NCBI GenBank assembly: GCA_945870185.1
Contig: CAMBRK010000001.1
Coordinates: 62,001 to 126,000 of the forward strand
DNA length: 64,000 nt
Origin: Aureispira sp. CCB-QB1
GTDB taxonomy: Bacteria > Bacteroidota > Bacteroidia > Chitinophagales > Saprospiraceae
Direction: 5' to 3'
Made by a program: the position numbers and the translations under genes. The first letter of the stretch is position 1. Each line of letters opens with the position of its first letter. This document shows positions 1-8,791 of the stretch, in pieces. The notes beneath the pieces were generated by a model that was given only the letters and a program-made list of their open reading frames with translations, did no database searches and was not told the origin of the DNA.

Positions 1-166
1 TATCATTGGACCGCTGCCATGAACCTAACATCCAATCGAATGAAACTTTGCTTTTGTCCATTGATGGGTTTGTATTGGGAGTTGGTTTACAAGCAAAAAA
101 AAATAAGCAAAAAGTAAATAATAAATGGCTTCATAATGGTTTTTATTTGAAGTGTTTTTTGAATTC

Positions 167-901
167 CTACAATATTCCTTCCAGCACCTTCCAAACATTT
201 TCTCTTACGATATATTGACCCTTTACATTGGGATGTTTACCATCTTCAAGATTGAGTGATGGGATAGTCGCAACATTGGCTAATAAAAATGGTATTAATG
301 CGGCATTATATTCTTTGGCTAGCTTTGGGTAAATAGATGCGAATTGTCTGGTATAATCGTTGCCCATATTCGGTGGAGCTTCCATATCTGCAAGAACTAG
401 TTTTACATTAGGATTTGAAGCTTTGACCTTATCTAAAATGGCTCTAAGATTACTTTCTGTTTCTTTGAGATCAAGGCCACGGAGTACGTCATTTGCGCCA
501 AGCTCTAAGACGAATACATCTACTTTTTGTTTGAGTACCCAATCTATTCGGTTTTTACCGCCAGAAGTCGTCTCACCGCTAAGACCAGCATTAATAGCAG
601 TATAAGGCATTTTCAAACTATCCATTCGTTGCTGAATGAGTGCCGGGAAGGATTCATTTTCATCTAGTCCGTAGCCTGCTGTAAGGCTATTCCCAAAAAA
701 GAGAATGTATTTTGTGTCGGATTTTTGAATAGTTATATGGTTGGAATCCGCATTTTGGTCTTGAATTTCTGCATTATTCCCAACTTGTTGGTCTGCTTCT
801 TGTTTAGACTTACATCCTTGGACAATAAAACCAAAGATGATTACTATCAAAAACGTTTTCAAAGAATTTTTTAGATGGTATAAAGTTATATTTGGTGTCA
901 T
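167..901 (-). CDS. TesA-like SGNH-hydrolase lipoprotein (arylesterase / lysophospholipase)
   Basis: Predicted periplasmic ester hydrolase of the TesA branch of SGNH hydrolases. Block I is FGNSLTAGYG with the nucleophile Ser; then come NAGLSGETTSGG (block II Gly), LGANDVLRG (block III Asn) and a C-terminal DGKHPN holding the Asp and His of the triad. The N-terminus is a lipoprotein signal (hydrophobic FLIVIIFGFIV, then lipobox QGC), so it is probably lipid-anchored, followed by a low-complexity linker rich in Gln and Asn. I chose the ATG at 901; a TTG at 931 in frame is possible but gives a charged, poorer signal. It is divergent from the ybbA-like gene with about 70 bp between them, the same arrangement as tesA and ybbAP in Enterobacteria. 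Substrate is not known. Confidence 0.9.
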   Translation of the reverse strand: MTPNITLYHLKNSLKTFLIVIIFGFIVQGCKSKQEADQQVGNNAEIQDQNADSNHITIQKSDTKYILFFGNSLTAGYGLDENESFPALIQQRMDSLKMPYTAINAGLSGETTSGGKNRIDWVLKQKVDVFVLELGANDVLRGLDLKETESNLRAILDKVKASNPNVKLVLADMEAPPNMGNDYTRQFASIYPKLAKEYNAALIPFLLANVATIPSLNLEDGKHPNVKGQYIVRENVWKVLEGIL

Positions 902-973
902 TTTTTGCTCCGATTTATATTTACTAACCAATATGCCACTAAAAGAGTTTTACAAAAAATTAAAATCTAAAAT

Positions 974-1675
974 ATGTCTCCTATTCTCGAAGTAGAAAAT
1001 CTTGTTATGTCTTACCAAAGTGGCAGTAAAATGCTTACCGTCTTGCAGGATATCAATATGGTCATCCATGAAGGCGAAACCGTAGCCATCACAGGTCCAT
1101 CTGGTTCAGGAAAGACGACACTCATGGGACTTTGTGCTGCATTGGATAATCCTACTTCAGGGGATATTAAATTGCTTGGAAATGCCGTAAAACCTTTGTC
1201 TGAAGACCAACGAGCACAATTGAGAAACAAATTTATAGGCTTCATATTTCAAAATTTCCAATTACTACCCAGCCTTACAGCATTAGAAAATGTCATGCTG
1301 CCACTCGAACTCCAAGGTATCAAAGGCGCAGAAGATGATGCTAAAAAACTACTAGAAAGAGTAGGGTTGAAAGATAGAATGACACATTACCCGACACAAC
1401 TTTCAGGTGGAGAACAACAAAGAGTAGGATTAGCCAGAGCTTTTATCAACAAACCCAAAATCCTTTTTGCTGACGAACCCACAGGAAATCTAGATGGAGA
1501 TACTGGAGCTACAGTAGAATCATTGATGTTTGATCTGAATAAAGATTTTGGTACGACATTGATCATCGTTACGCACAATCCTGAGCTAGCCGCCAAAACA
1601 GCTAGAACCATACAGCTCAAGTCGGGTCATGTAGTAGCAGATGCAAAAAATCTTGTACAAGACACTACAAACTAA
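974..1675 (+). CDS. ybbA: ABC transporter ATP-binding protein, YbbA/LolD type
   Basis: Cytoplasmic nucleotide-binding subunit of a MacB/LolD-type (type VII) ABC system, 233 residues. Visible motifs in order: Walker A GPSGSGKTT near residue 42, Q-loop FQNFQLLPSLTALENVMLP, signature LSGGEQQR near residue 143, Walker B ILFADEPTGNLDG and the H-loop IIVTHN. The family powers mechanotransmission or lipoprotein/hydrophobic substrate extraction rather than channel transport. The downstream permease begins 5 bp after its stop codon, so the pair is certainly one transcription unit. Linkage to a TesA-like esterase supports the Ybb assignment over LolD, but the transported substrate cannot be read from sequence. 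Confidence 0.93.
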   Translation: MSPILEVENLVMSYQSGSKMLTVLQDINMVIHEGETVAITGPSGSGKTTLMGLCAALDNPTSGDIKLLGNAVKPLSEDQRAQLRNKFIGFIFQNFQLLPSLTALENVMLPLELQGIKGAEDDAKKLLERVGLKDRMTHYPTQLSGGEQQRVGLARAFINKPKILFADEPTGNLDGDTGATVESLMFDLNKDFGTTLIIVTHNPELAAKTARTIQLKSGHVVADAKNLVQDTTN

Positions 1676-1679
1676 TCCA

Positions 1680-4211
1680 ATGAACAAATTTAAGTTTTTG
1701 TGGAATATTGCCATCAGAGACAGTAGGAAAAATAGGTCAAAACTATTGCTATTCATGTCATCCATTATTTTGGGTGTAGCGGCATTGGTAGCCATCAATT
1801 CATTTAATTATAATCTTCGGAAAGAGATTAATAAAGAAGCTGCAACGCTATTGGGTGCCGATCTATCTGCCACGAGCAATAGACCGATGGATAGTACCAT
1901 GATGAACATACTCGATTCATTACCAGGCGAAAAGGCAAAAGAAATGGAGATGATGTCCATGTCTTACATTCCCAAAACAGATGAAACACAATTTGTTAGA
2001 CTAAAGGCACTCGAAGGCGATTTTCCATTTTATGGCAAAATAAAAACAATATCTTCGGAAGCCGCTCAGACATACAAAACAGGCAGGTCGGCATTGGTAG
2101 ATGAAAGCTTGATGCTGCAACATGGTCTCCAAAAAGGTGATTCTATCAAAGTAGGCAAAACGACCTTCGAGATCAAAGGAAAACTCTCAGGAGCAATAGG
2201 TAGTGTAGGTGCGATGTCCTCTGTGGCACCTGTCATTTACATCAATATGACGGATATCGATAGCACAGGTCTCATACAACCGGGCAGTTTGATCAATTAT
2301 GCTTATTATTTCAAAGTGCCTGCAAATCTCAATATAGATGAGTGGAAGGCAAAACGAAAAAACCAATTTCGCTCTGAGAATGTAAGGCTGGAGACAATAG
2401 AAGATCGTAAAGAAAATCTGAATAGAGCTTTTAGTTTTTTGAATTATTTTCTCAATTTGGTAGCTATTGTAGCCTTGCTTTTGGGTTGTCTTGGCGTAGC
2501 ATCGAGTGTACTTATTTATGTAAAATCCAAAACAAATTCAATTGCCTTACTTCGTTGTTTAGGTATGAAACCATGGGATGCATTTTTGGTGTATTTCATC
2601 CAAATTACGTTTTTAGGTACCATAGGTGTATGGATCGGTATTGGATTCGGTGTTATTATACAGAGTGCTTTACCATTATTGATGGTTGATTTTCTACCCG
2701 TCAGTATTCAGATGGCTGTTTCTCCAAGAGCAATTTTAGAAGGTCTGATAGTAGGGATTTCTGTGACGACATTGTTTTCATTGATACCTTTGATTTCTAT
2801 TCGCAATATCAGTCCTTTGAGAACATTAAGAGTTGCGACTGACGAAACTTCTGACCAAAGAGATTGGCTCAAAATAGGATTATATGTAGCCATTATTTTA
2901 GTTTTGACGATCTACCTTTGGGTATTGACATCTTCTATTTTGGCGGCTTTGGGATTTGTGGTTGGTATAGTGGTTTCCTATTTATTACTTAGTGGATTTG
3001 CCTTTTTGGTGATCAAAATATTAAAAAATAGTATTTCTTCGAGTGCAGGTTTTGTCGTAAAACAAGGACTTTCTAACCTGTTCAGACCTGATAATCAGAC
3101 ACAAACCATCATGGTCACTTTGGGAATGGGCACTGCGGTATTGACCACTTTACTGATACTTCAGAGCATCTTACTCAATAATGTCTCTCTGATGGATAGC
3201 GGTAAACAACCCAATATGATCCTTTACGGCATAGAGACTAATCAAATGTCGGAATTAAAATCTTTGACAGAAAGCTACAAGCTACCTATCCTACAACAAG
3301 TGCCGGTGGTCACTATGAAAATCGATGGTTGGAAAGGAAAAACTAAAGCACAGTGGCTTGCAGATTCCACCATGACAGCTGAAAGATGGGCTGTAAATCG
3401 TGAAGCAAGAGTGACTTACAGAGATACTATATCAGAAGATGAAACGCTAGTCGAAGGCAGCGTTAAACCTTACCGAAATCCATCCGATAGCATCTTTGTT
3501 TCTCTAGGAACTACCTTTGCGGAAGCATTGGATGTAGAGTTAGGTGACGAGATCGTTTTTAATGTGCAAGGTACCAGAATGGTGACTTATGTAGGTAGTC
3601 TTCGGGAGATAGAGTTCAGAAATTTATCTACGAGATTTTTTATCGTTTTTCCTAATGGCATTTTGGAACAAGCACCACAGTTTCAGGTCTTGGTGACCAA
3701 AACACCAGATAATGCGACAATGGCCAATTATCGTGGAGCTGTTGTAAAAGTATTTCCAAATGTATCCGTTATTGATCTTACCACCATCTTACAATCCGTA
3801 AATGACATACTCAAAAAGGTATCTTTTATCATACAGTTTATGGCTATTTTCAGCTTATTGACAGGATTGATTGTCTTGATAAGTTCGCTCACACTGAGCA
3901 AATACCAACGACTCAAAGAAAGTATTTTACTCAGAACGATAGGCGCATCCCGTGCACAAATCATCAAAATCAATGCGACAGAATATACTTTTCTCGGGGT
4001 TCTTTCTGCATTAACAGGTGTAGGTATCGCTTTGATTGCCAGCTTTATATTGACCAAAGTGCAGTTAAAACTAGATTTTGATATCTCTTGGTGGATCTTA
4101 TTGTCGATAGGTTTTGGATTGGTATTGATCACGGTAATCATTGGTATGTTTAATAGTCGTGATGTGGTGAGCAACCCTCCATTGGAAGTATTGCGTAAGG
4201 AGAATGGGTAA
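1680..4211 (+). CDS. ybbP: ABC transporter permease, YbbP type (two FtsX domains)
   Basis: Large inner-membrane permease of 843 residues that partners the preceding ATPase. One N-terminal membrane helix (LLLFMSSIILGVAALVAI) leads into a periplasmic MacB-type domain. A first FtsX block of three or four helices follows around residues 260-400, then two further helices, another membrane segment, a second periplasmic domain, and a second FtsX block at the C-terminus (about residues 710-830). This doubled layout, with about 10 helices, is that of YbbP and not of the shorter LolC/E or MacB proteins. The reading frame is open from 1641, overlapping ybbA, but the ATG at 1680 gives the conserved short cytoplasmic start MNKFKFLWN. 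No clear terminator follows. Confidence 0.9.
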   Translation: MNKFKFLWNIAIRDSRKNRSKLLLFMSSIILGVAALVAINSFNYNLRKEINKEAATLLGADLSATSNRPMDSTMMNILDSLPGEKAKEMEMMSMSYIPKTDETQFVRLKALEGDFPFYGKIKTISSEAAQTYKTGRSALVDESLMLQHGLQKGDSIKVGKTTFEIKGKLSGAIGSVGAMSSVAPVIYINMTDIDSTGLIQPGSLINYAYYFKVPANLNIDEWKAKRKNQFRSENVRLETIEDRKENLNRAFSFLNYFLNLVAIVALLLGCLGVASSVLIYVKSKTNSIALLRCLGMKPWDAFLVYFIQITFLGTIGVWIGIGFGVIIQSALPLLMVDFLPVSIQMAVSPRAILEGLIVGISVTTLFSLIPLISIRNISPLRTLRVATDETSDQRDWLKIGLYVAIILVLTIYLWVLTSSILAALGFVVGIVVSYLLLSGFAFLVIKILKNSISSSAGFVVKQGLSNLFRPDNQTQTIMVTLGMGTAVLTTLLILQSILLNNVSLMDSGKQPNMILYGIETNQMSELKSLTESYKLPILQQVPVVTMKIDGWKGKTKAQWLADSTMTAERWAVNREARVTYRDTISEDETLVEGSVKPYRNPSDSIFVSLGTTFAEALDVELGDEIVFNVQGTRMVTYVGSLREIEFRNLSTRFFIVFPNGILEQAPQFQVLVTKTPDNATMANYRGAVVKVFPNVSVIDLTTILQSVNDILKKVSFIIQFMAIFSLLTGLIVLISSLTLSKYQRLKESILLRTIGASRAQIIKINATEYTFLGVLSALTGVGIALIASFILTKVQLKLDFDISWWILLSIGFGLVLITVIIGMFNSRDVVSNPPLEVLRKENG

Positions 4212-4428
4212 TGCATGGTATTGCAGTAAGTCCGATAAATTTTGTGGGTGTAATTTTATGAATTATTTTAATTTAAATGCCAACAACTTATGGGAATTGC
4301 ATTTATATTTGCCTTTTGTGATACTACCAAAGCAGAAAAAAGACGTATCACAAGCGTTTATTAACGGATACAAAGTGTAATTAGTTATCTCTTATTAAAG
4401 AAGAAAAACAAGAAGACCCTTTAATTAA

Positions 4429-4925
4429 ATGAACAGAAAAGGACTTGAACTTATTAGACAAAGACAAACAGTTAACGATGAAGAAAACATAGTCAATCTT
4501 CTTAATAGTGACCTATTATCCAATTTGTTTAAAATTTATATGAATCACTACCAAATAGGAGAAAGCTGGCTAAGTGGTGGCGAGATAATCTTGGTTAACG
4601 AAAAAACTGGAGATGAAATATGGCTAAATCAAATTTCCATGTTCGAACCACACAAGATAATGAATATCACGCTTGTTTAGACTATATATTTAGCTACGAG
4701 CAACTAATTATTGAAATTGAAAAGTATTATAACGAAGTTGAAAATTGGAATAAATTAGGCTTTGTTCAAATTGGGCTAATGCAATGGTCTGACGTTTTAT
4801 TACTTGGAGTAGAAGATACTAATCGTGAAGAAATCTGGAGATATGGAACTGGTGACGTAAAAAGTACTTGCTCAAAATTAGCGAACAATATATTTGAGTT
4901 TATGACTAAATTAAAGAATCAATAG
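4429..4925 (+). pseudogene. Frameshifted small gene, possibly SUKH/SMI1-KNR4-like
   Basis: Two overlapping reading frames cover one apparent gene. The first (4429-4680, 83 residues) is acidic and ends just after MFEPHKIMNITLV. The second (open from before 4620 to 4925) continues with DYIFSYEQLIIEIEKYYNEV, then IQIG-like FVQIGLMQWSDVLLLGVED and EEIWRYG. Neither half is complete alone: the first has no conserved C-terminus and the second has no sensible N-terminus, so a single-base indel near 4660-4680 is the simplest reading. The pattern 'IG ... LLLG ... IW', followed by a helix ending in FEFMTKL, resembles SMI1/KNR4 (SUKH) immunity proteins, but the match is by eye and weak. It lies beside an IS remnant in an accessory stretch, and the sequence after it (4926-5020) holds another short open frame with no recognisable identity. 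Confidence 0.45.
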
Positions 4926-5090
4926 ATCAAGAATGCCTCAAAGACCACAACATTGAGCTAGAACAAATTTATAGAAGGCTAAATGAGTCATTTAGGAGAG
5001 TAAACCGAAGTGAAAAATGAAACAAGAGATAACAATGTGTAGCACAGAATGCCTCCTATCATCGGCACTAAGCCTACACCAACCGTCAAA

Positions 5091-5103
5091 CTGTCTAAAA
5101 ACT
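5091..5103 (+). repeat. Left terminal inverted repeat of IS1182-like element
   Basis: The 13-mer ctgtctaaaaact is the exact reverse complement of 6037-6049. Confidence 0.75.
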
Positions 5104-5177
5104 AATTCAAAGTTTTCTACAGAATAATTAGATTACATATTGCATATTTTATATATTTGTGCATGCAATACATATAA

Positions 5178-5988
5178 GGGAATAATCGAAATCAGGCTGT
5201 ACTTTTCCCCAAGTGTTTGGATGACTTTAAACTCATCATAAAACACAACACCGAAAATAGGCCAGCCTATGATCCGAAGGATCATTTAAAATTATATATT
5301 TATGGCTATCTCAATTCAATGCGCTCATCTCGAGTATTGGAAAAAGAGTGCTATCGAAACATCGAAGTAGTGTGTTTACTTAAGGATTTAGCGCCTGACC
5401 ATAATACAATTTCAAACTTCCGAAGAGACAATGAAAAAGCCATCAGAAAAGTATTTCAATATATGGTCTGTATTGCCAAAATGTTTGACCTTATCGGTGG
5501 TAAACTCATAGCTAGTGACAGTACAAAACTACGTGCTCAAAACTCAAAGAAAAACATCCAAATGCCAAACTTGTCCAGTCAAAGATTCATGTACAACAAA
5601 TACAAAAGGAAGATTGATTGAAAGATCAGAATACGCAACCTTCATCGAACAAAACAAACGCAATATTGAAGCCGATCCGAAATTATATAAAAGACGCCAG
5701 GCCATCGTTGAACATCCTTATGGTATTATCAAAAGGCAATGGGGATTTTATTACATCATGACGAAAAAAACGATCAAAAGAGCAAGTGCAGATGTGGGCA
5801 TGATATTTACGGCATTTAATTTGCGAAGACTTATCAATATTATTGGCAAAAATGAGTTAAAAAAGTACCTCGAAGGACTTATTCTGACATATTTTTATAT
5901 AATCATCCACCATGAATCAAATAACTCAAAAATAATGCTCTTAAGTTTTTACCCAAATTTCTATCCATCAAAAATAAAATTCGCTTAG
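5178..5988 (+). pseudogene. IS1182-family transposase, internally deleted and frameshifted
   Basis: The frame opens after a stop at 5175-5177 and reads NNRNQAVLFPKCLDDF, the typical start of this transposase group, but jumps straight to RPAYDPKDHLKLYIYGYLN, so part of the N-terminal helical region is missing. The first frame runs to 5621 through the DUF772-like segment SSRVLEKECYRN and the catalytic start IASDSTKLRAQN. The second frame (from about 5515) then supplies CQTCPVKDSC, the cysteine motif found late in these proteins, and the conserved end EHPYGIIKRQWGFYY and FNLRRLINII. The stretch between the first catalytic Asp and the Cys motif, including the other DDE residues, is gone. Not functional. 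Confidence 0.8.
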
Positions 5989-6036
5989 AATGCATCTAAA
6001 TCAGTCGTTTTTACTTACTTTTAAAGACAAAATGGA

Positions 6037-6049
6037 AGTTTTTAGACAG
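6037..6049 (-). repeat. Right terminal inverted repeat of IS1182-like element
   Basis: The 13-mer agtttttagacag is the exact reverse complement of 5091-5103, placing the right end of the element at 6049. Confidence 0.75.
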
Positions 6050-6408
6050 ACTGCCGTTACCAGTAATAGGATAAAGATGTTGAAATTGCACATAAATAAC
6101 AACTAATGATAGTAATACGTATTGAATATTTATGGTAAATAATCAGGTCTAAAAAGCATATAAGAATATGTTATACCTTAAATTTATGAACTATTTAGTT
6201 AAATTTGGTCCATTTATTTATAAAATTGAATAGAAACATGCTGTTTTCTGTTCTTAATTTTTTATATCCAAACCCTGTTTTAAGGATACGATCACATTTT
6301 GACCATAAATACCAACGTATATGATCAAATATAGGTTATTATTACATGAGATCATATTGGGTTAATTAGGGCTTGCTTGGTTTAACCTGGATTATGCATT
6401 AGAAAATC

Positions 6409-6438
6409 CCTGCCTGCCCTACGGTACGGCGAGGCAGG
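6409..6438. repeat. Inverted repeat cctgcct/aggcagg
   Basis: Arms cctgcct (6409-6415) and aggcagg (6432-6438) enclose a GC-rich loop containing the palindrome ggtacc-like cggtacgg. It looks like a REP-type intergenic palindrome. Confidence 0.5.
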
Positions 6439-6491
6439 TATTCCGAAGCTAAACTTCGTGCCTTTGGCTCGACAAGGTCTGCAAATCAGAA

Positions 6492-6505
6492 TCCGCCGCG
6501 GCGGA
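6492..6505. repeat. Perfect 14-bp GC palindrome
   Basis: tccgccgcggcgga is its own reverse complement, and stands out strongly in this AT-rich intergenic sequence. Confidence 0.6.
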
Positions 6506-6612
6506 CTATTTTTCTTCTGTAACCGTAGCGGTGCTACGCTTTTCGAATATAAATAGTTGATTTACCTGCCCGCCTACCATGTAGTGGTCAGGCTGGTTGC
6601 ATTTTAGCTTCT

Positions 6613-6628
6613 TCCCGCTAAAGCGGGA
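6613..6628. repeat. Short hairpin tcccgct-aa-agcggga
   Basis: A 7-bp perfect stem with a 2-base loop. It is one of several palindromes in this gene-free zone. Confidence 0.5.
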
Positions 6629-6887
6629 CAGGCTACGACAAAGTTCTAACGCATAATCCGGGATAAACCAAATCGTAGAAAAAGATGTCATCAGGTGGAT
6701 ACAGAAATCCAAGGATATCCAATGGGATCATAAAAATATTGTGAAGAGAAAAGGGGAATTGTTGAGATTGAAATAAGGAAAAGTAAGTTAAAAAAAACAT
6801 GTAACTACTTCTGCTCTGTCAAATTACATCAAAATCAGATTTCTCACCACTTCGTGGATCTAAATGATGCTTGTAAAATTGTGAAGT

Positions 6888-6936
6888 GGTGGAGAGAAAG
6901 TGGGTTCGACAAATTCGAACCCACTTTCTCTCCACC
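6888..6936. repeat. Perfect 22-bp stem-loop
   Basis: The arms at 6888-6909 and 6915-6936 are exact reverse complements over 22 bp, with loop caaat at 6910-6914. The left arm starts ggtggagagaaagtggg. A second possible stem pairs caccacttc (6845-6853) with gaagtggtg (6883-6891), sharing bases with the main stem, so the two structures are mutually exclusive. No T-run follows on either strand, so it is not a plain intrinsic terminator. Confidence 0.75.
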
Positions 6937-7218
6937 CAAAAAACAACATGAATCGTCATTTCGAAGGAGATTTATCGACTGAGAAACCCATTTTATGACA
7001 TTCATGGTGCGCAAATTTTAAATGTGACAAAGTAGAACTACTCAGGTTAATGTCGTTTTAAAGTGCTTTTATTTGTAAACCTCTGCTGCGTGAAGGATAG
7101 TAGCGAGCACGACCAAAGTGAAACGAAGGAAGTAAAGTGTATAGCCTGACCCATAGGGGCACGCCCAAGTTTCTGAAATAAATCCTTAAGTAAAATCCAT
7201 TGTTGCATACTTTTCTAT

Positions 7219-7226
7219 TACATTTG
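7219..7226 (+). promoter_or_regulatory. -7 box TACATTTG upstream of the GNAT gene
   Basis: Exact match to the Bacteroidota -7 consensus TAnnTTTG, 22 bp before the ATG at 7249. A TTG at 7200-7202 lies 16 bp upstream, shorter than the usual 19-20 bp spacing, so the -33 element is uncertain. Confidence 0.4.
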
Positions 7227-7248
7227 TATATTACTTTAAAAATCTAAA

Positions 7249-7692
7249 ATGAATATTGAAATACGAAAGGCGAGTATGGATGATGTGCCATCACTTTATA
7301 ATCTGGTGTATGAGTTGGCTGTATTTGAAAAAGAGCCTGATGCGCTTACGACCAGTCTGGAAACCTATCAGGAGGCTTTTAGTGAAAAGCTGATCGATGC
7401 TATTGTGGCCGTAGATGGCTATGTCATAGTAGGAATGGTCTTGTATTATATGACTTTCTCCACATGGAAAGGCAAGAGTCTGTACCTGGAAGATTTTTAT
7501 GTAAAGGACGCATATCGTCAGTTTGGAATCGGCCAATCCTTGTTTGATGCATATCTGGAAGAAGCCAAATCTAGAGGTGCAACCATGGCAAAATGGCAAG
7601 TTTTAGATTGGAATGAGGTCGGCATCAATTTTTACAAAAAGAATAATGCAGTTATTGAGACCAATTGGTGGAACGGAAAAATATATTTTTAG
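7249..7692 (+). CDS. GNAT family N-acetyltransferase
   Basis: A 147-residue single-domain acetyltransferase using acetyl-CoA. The N-terminal strand IEIRKASMDDVPSLYNLVYE, the central strand YLEDFYVKDAYR and the acetyl-CoA-binding A motif QFGIGQSLFDAYLEEA are all in place. The C-terminal WNEVGINFYKKNNA and ETNWWNGKIY resemble diamine (spermidine/spermine-type, SSAT-like) acetyltransferases, but the acceptor is not established. Its 3' end overlaps the 3' end of the convergent truA by 41 bp. Confidence 0.88.
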   Translation: MNIEIRKASMDDVPSLYNLVYELAVFEKEPDALTTSLETYQEAFSEKLIDAIVAVDGYVIVGMVLYYMTFSTWKGKSLYLEDFYVKDAYRQFGIGQSLFDAYLEEAKSRGATMAKWQVLDWNEVGINFYKKNNAVIETNWWNGKIYF

Positions 7693-8446
7693 ATGGGAGA
7701 TCCAAGTATGGATATTTTATAGCTGACAAATGCAATCCTTGGGGATAAGCCAAGGTGGGAAATCTGAGTTTTGATTTACCATGATTTATGGATTCGAACT
7801 CTTCATAATTCATTTTGCCTGTCCCGAGATGCAGGAGTCTGCTGACTATGATGCGAATCATAGACTTCAAAAACCGATTGGCTGTAAAGTGAAAACAAAA
7901 CAGGTGATTATCGGGGCCGCATATCAGACTGGCTTCACTCACCTGACAAATAGTGGTATTGAGCCGATCAGGTGTGAAACACAAATATCTGAAATCTGTT
8001 ATGGTTTTTATGGATTCCAACCCGAGATGAATCATCTCCAAATCCAATTCCATCGCACCAAAGAATGAACTATATGGATGCAAATAAGCATTCTGATCCG
8101 TATGAAAATAATACTCATAACTCCGTGAAATAGCATCGTATCTACTATGAGCTCTGGACTCAACAGGAATCATATCATAAATCCGAATATCAGCAGGAAG
8201 CATTTTGTTTAATCTCTCCACCGGGTCATAGGTCCAAATATCTTCAAAATCGAAGTGAGCAAAATATTGCATAGCGTGAACACCTGCGTCTGTCCTGCCA
8301 CAACCCATGATCGTAATGTCGCTAGCTGTCATTTTGGACAAACAGCATTCGATCACACCTTGTACACTGGGAAGCTTAGCATTACTTTGCCTTTGCCATC
8401 CGGCATAATGGGTACCTACATAAGATAAGTGTAAAAAGTAACGCAT
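7652..8446 (-). CDS. truA: tRNA pseudouridine(38-40) synthase
   Basis: Isomerises uridines 38-40 in the tRNA anticodon arm. The family signature GCGRTDAGVHA carries the catalytic Asp near residue 52. The N-terminal YFLHLSYVGTHYAGWQRQ is the usual RNA-binding start, and the C-terminal FTANRFLKSMIRIIV is the conserved motif III region (RFLxxMVR). At 264 residues it is a normal full-length enzyme. It starts with ATG at 8446. A TATCTTTG-like -7 box on the minus strand lies at 8466-8473. Confidence 0.95.
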   Translation of the reverse strand: MRYFLHLSYVGTHYAGWQRQSNAKLPSVQGVIECCLSKMTASDITIMGCGRTDAGVHAMQYFAHFDFEDIWTYDPVERLNKMLPADIRIYDMIPVESRAHSRYDAISRSYEYYFHTDQNAYLHPYSSFFGAMELDLEMIHLGLESIKTITDFRYLCFTPDRLNTTICQVSEASLICGPDNHLFCFHFTANRFLKSMIRIIVSRLLHLGTGKMNYEEFESINHGKSKLRFPTLAYPQGLHLSAIKYPYLDLPSKNIFFRSTNWSQ

Positions 8447-8493
8447 GAAGAGTGGTATACAAACTCAAAGATAAACTTTCGTTCGTTTACGCA

Positions 8494-8685
8494 TTAATTA
8501 TCGGGGCATTTTTTGCAACGATGGCCTTTTTTATATTTTTTGCAGCATTTTTTAAGCTCATAGGGCCACAAAATTTCATATTGGATTACATGTAGTGGAA
8601 AATAATCTTGATCCATTATAGTAGCGTTAGTACTTAATTTTGTCTGTTTTTCTGAAATTTGATTTGATAAATGATTGGGCATCAC
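8494..8685 (-). CDS. Small Cys- and Lys-rich protein of unknown function
   Basis: 63 residues. The N-terminal half is ordinary; the C-terminus carries a dense motif, ELKKCCKKYKKGHRCKKCP, with four Cys in a CC-x8-C-x2-C pattern suggestive of metal binding. It lies on the same strand upstream of truA with 47 bp between them, and could be cotranscribed. It starts ATG-ATG; I took the first. I do not recognise a named family. Coding status rests on the non-random C-terminus and on position. Confidence 0.5.
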   Translation of the reverse strand: MMPNHLSNQISEKQTKLSTNATIMDQDYFPLHVIQYEILWPYELKKCCKKYKKGHRCKKCPDN

Positions 8686-8791
8686 ATCATTTTATTTAGA
8701 CTAATTATAATTAGGTACAAATATAAATTATAATTCCGAACCTACCATAATAAACCATGTAAAACTTTAGAAAAAAGATAAATCGATATCT

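Larger units (their letters stand above)
5091..6049 (+). mobile_element. Internally deleted IS1182-family element
   Basis: A 959-bp element bounded by perfect 13-bp inverted repeats (ctgtctaaaaact at 5091-5103 and its complement at 6037-6049). It contains the N-terminal and C-terminal parts of one transposase, with the catalytic centre missing. The ends may extend a few bases further with imperfect matches (ccgt/cggc outside each repeat). No clear target duplication was found. It cannot encode active transposase and could move only in trans. Confidence 0.75.
6050..7248. other. 1.2-kb gene-free zone with several hairpins
   Basis: No convincing coding region on either strand. It contains a cluster of inverted repeats in an otherwise AT-rich background (6409-6438, 6492-6505, 6613-6628, 6888-6936, annotated separately) and a GC-richer stretch at about 7080-7170 that looks like a dispersed intergenic repeat (it contains cgtgaaggatagtagcgag and gacccataggggcacgccc). 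The short open frame at 6506-6712 on the minus strand overlaps these hairpins and is not supported. Confidence 0.6.

Noticed and set aside
6-218. 70-codon plus-strand frame at the window edge
   Set aside because: No start other than TTG, no recognisable motif, and it overlaps the end of the esterase gene on the other strand.
6881-6940. Possible tRNA (ggttcga-type arm)
   Set aside because: The ggttcga / tcgaacc pair is one long hairpin, not a cloverleaf; no acceptor stem or anticodon arm.
7781-8068. 95-codon plus-strand frame inside truA
   Set aside because: Antisense to a strongly conserved gene; a shadow frame.
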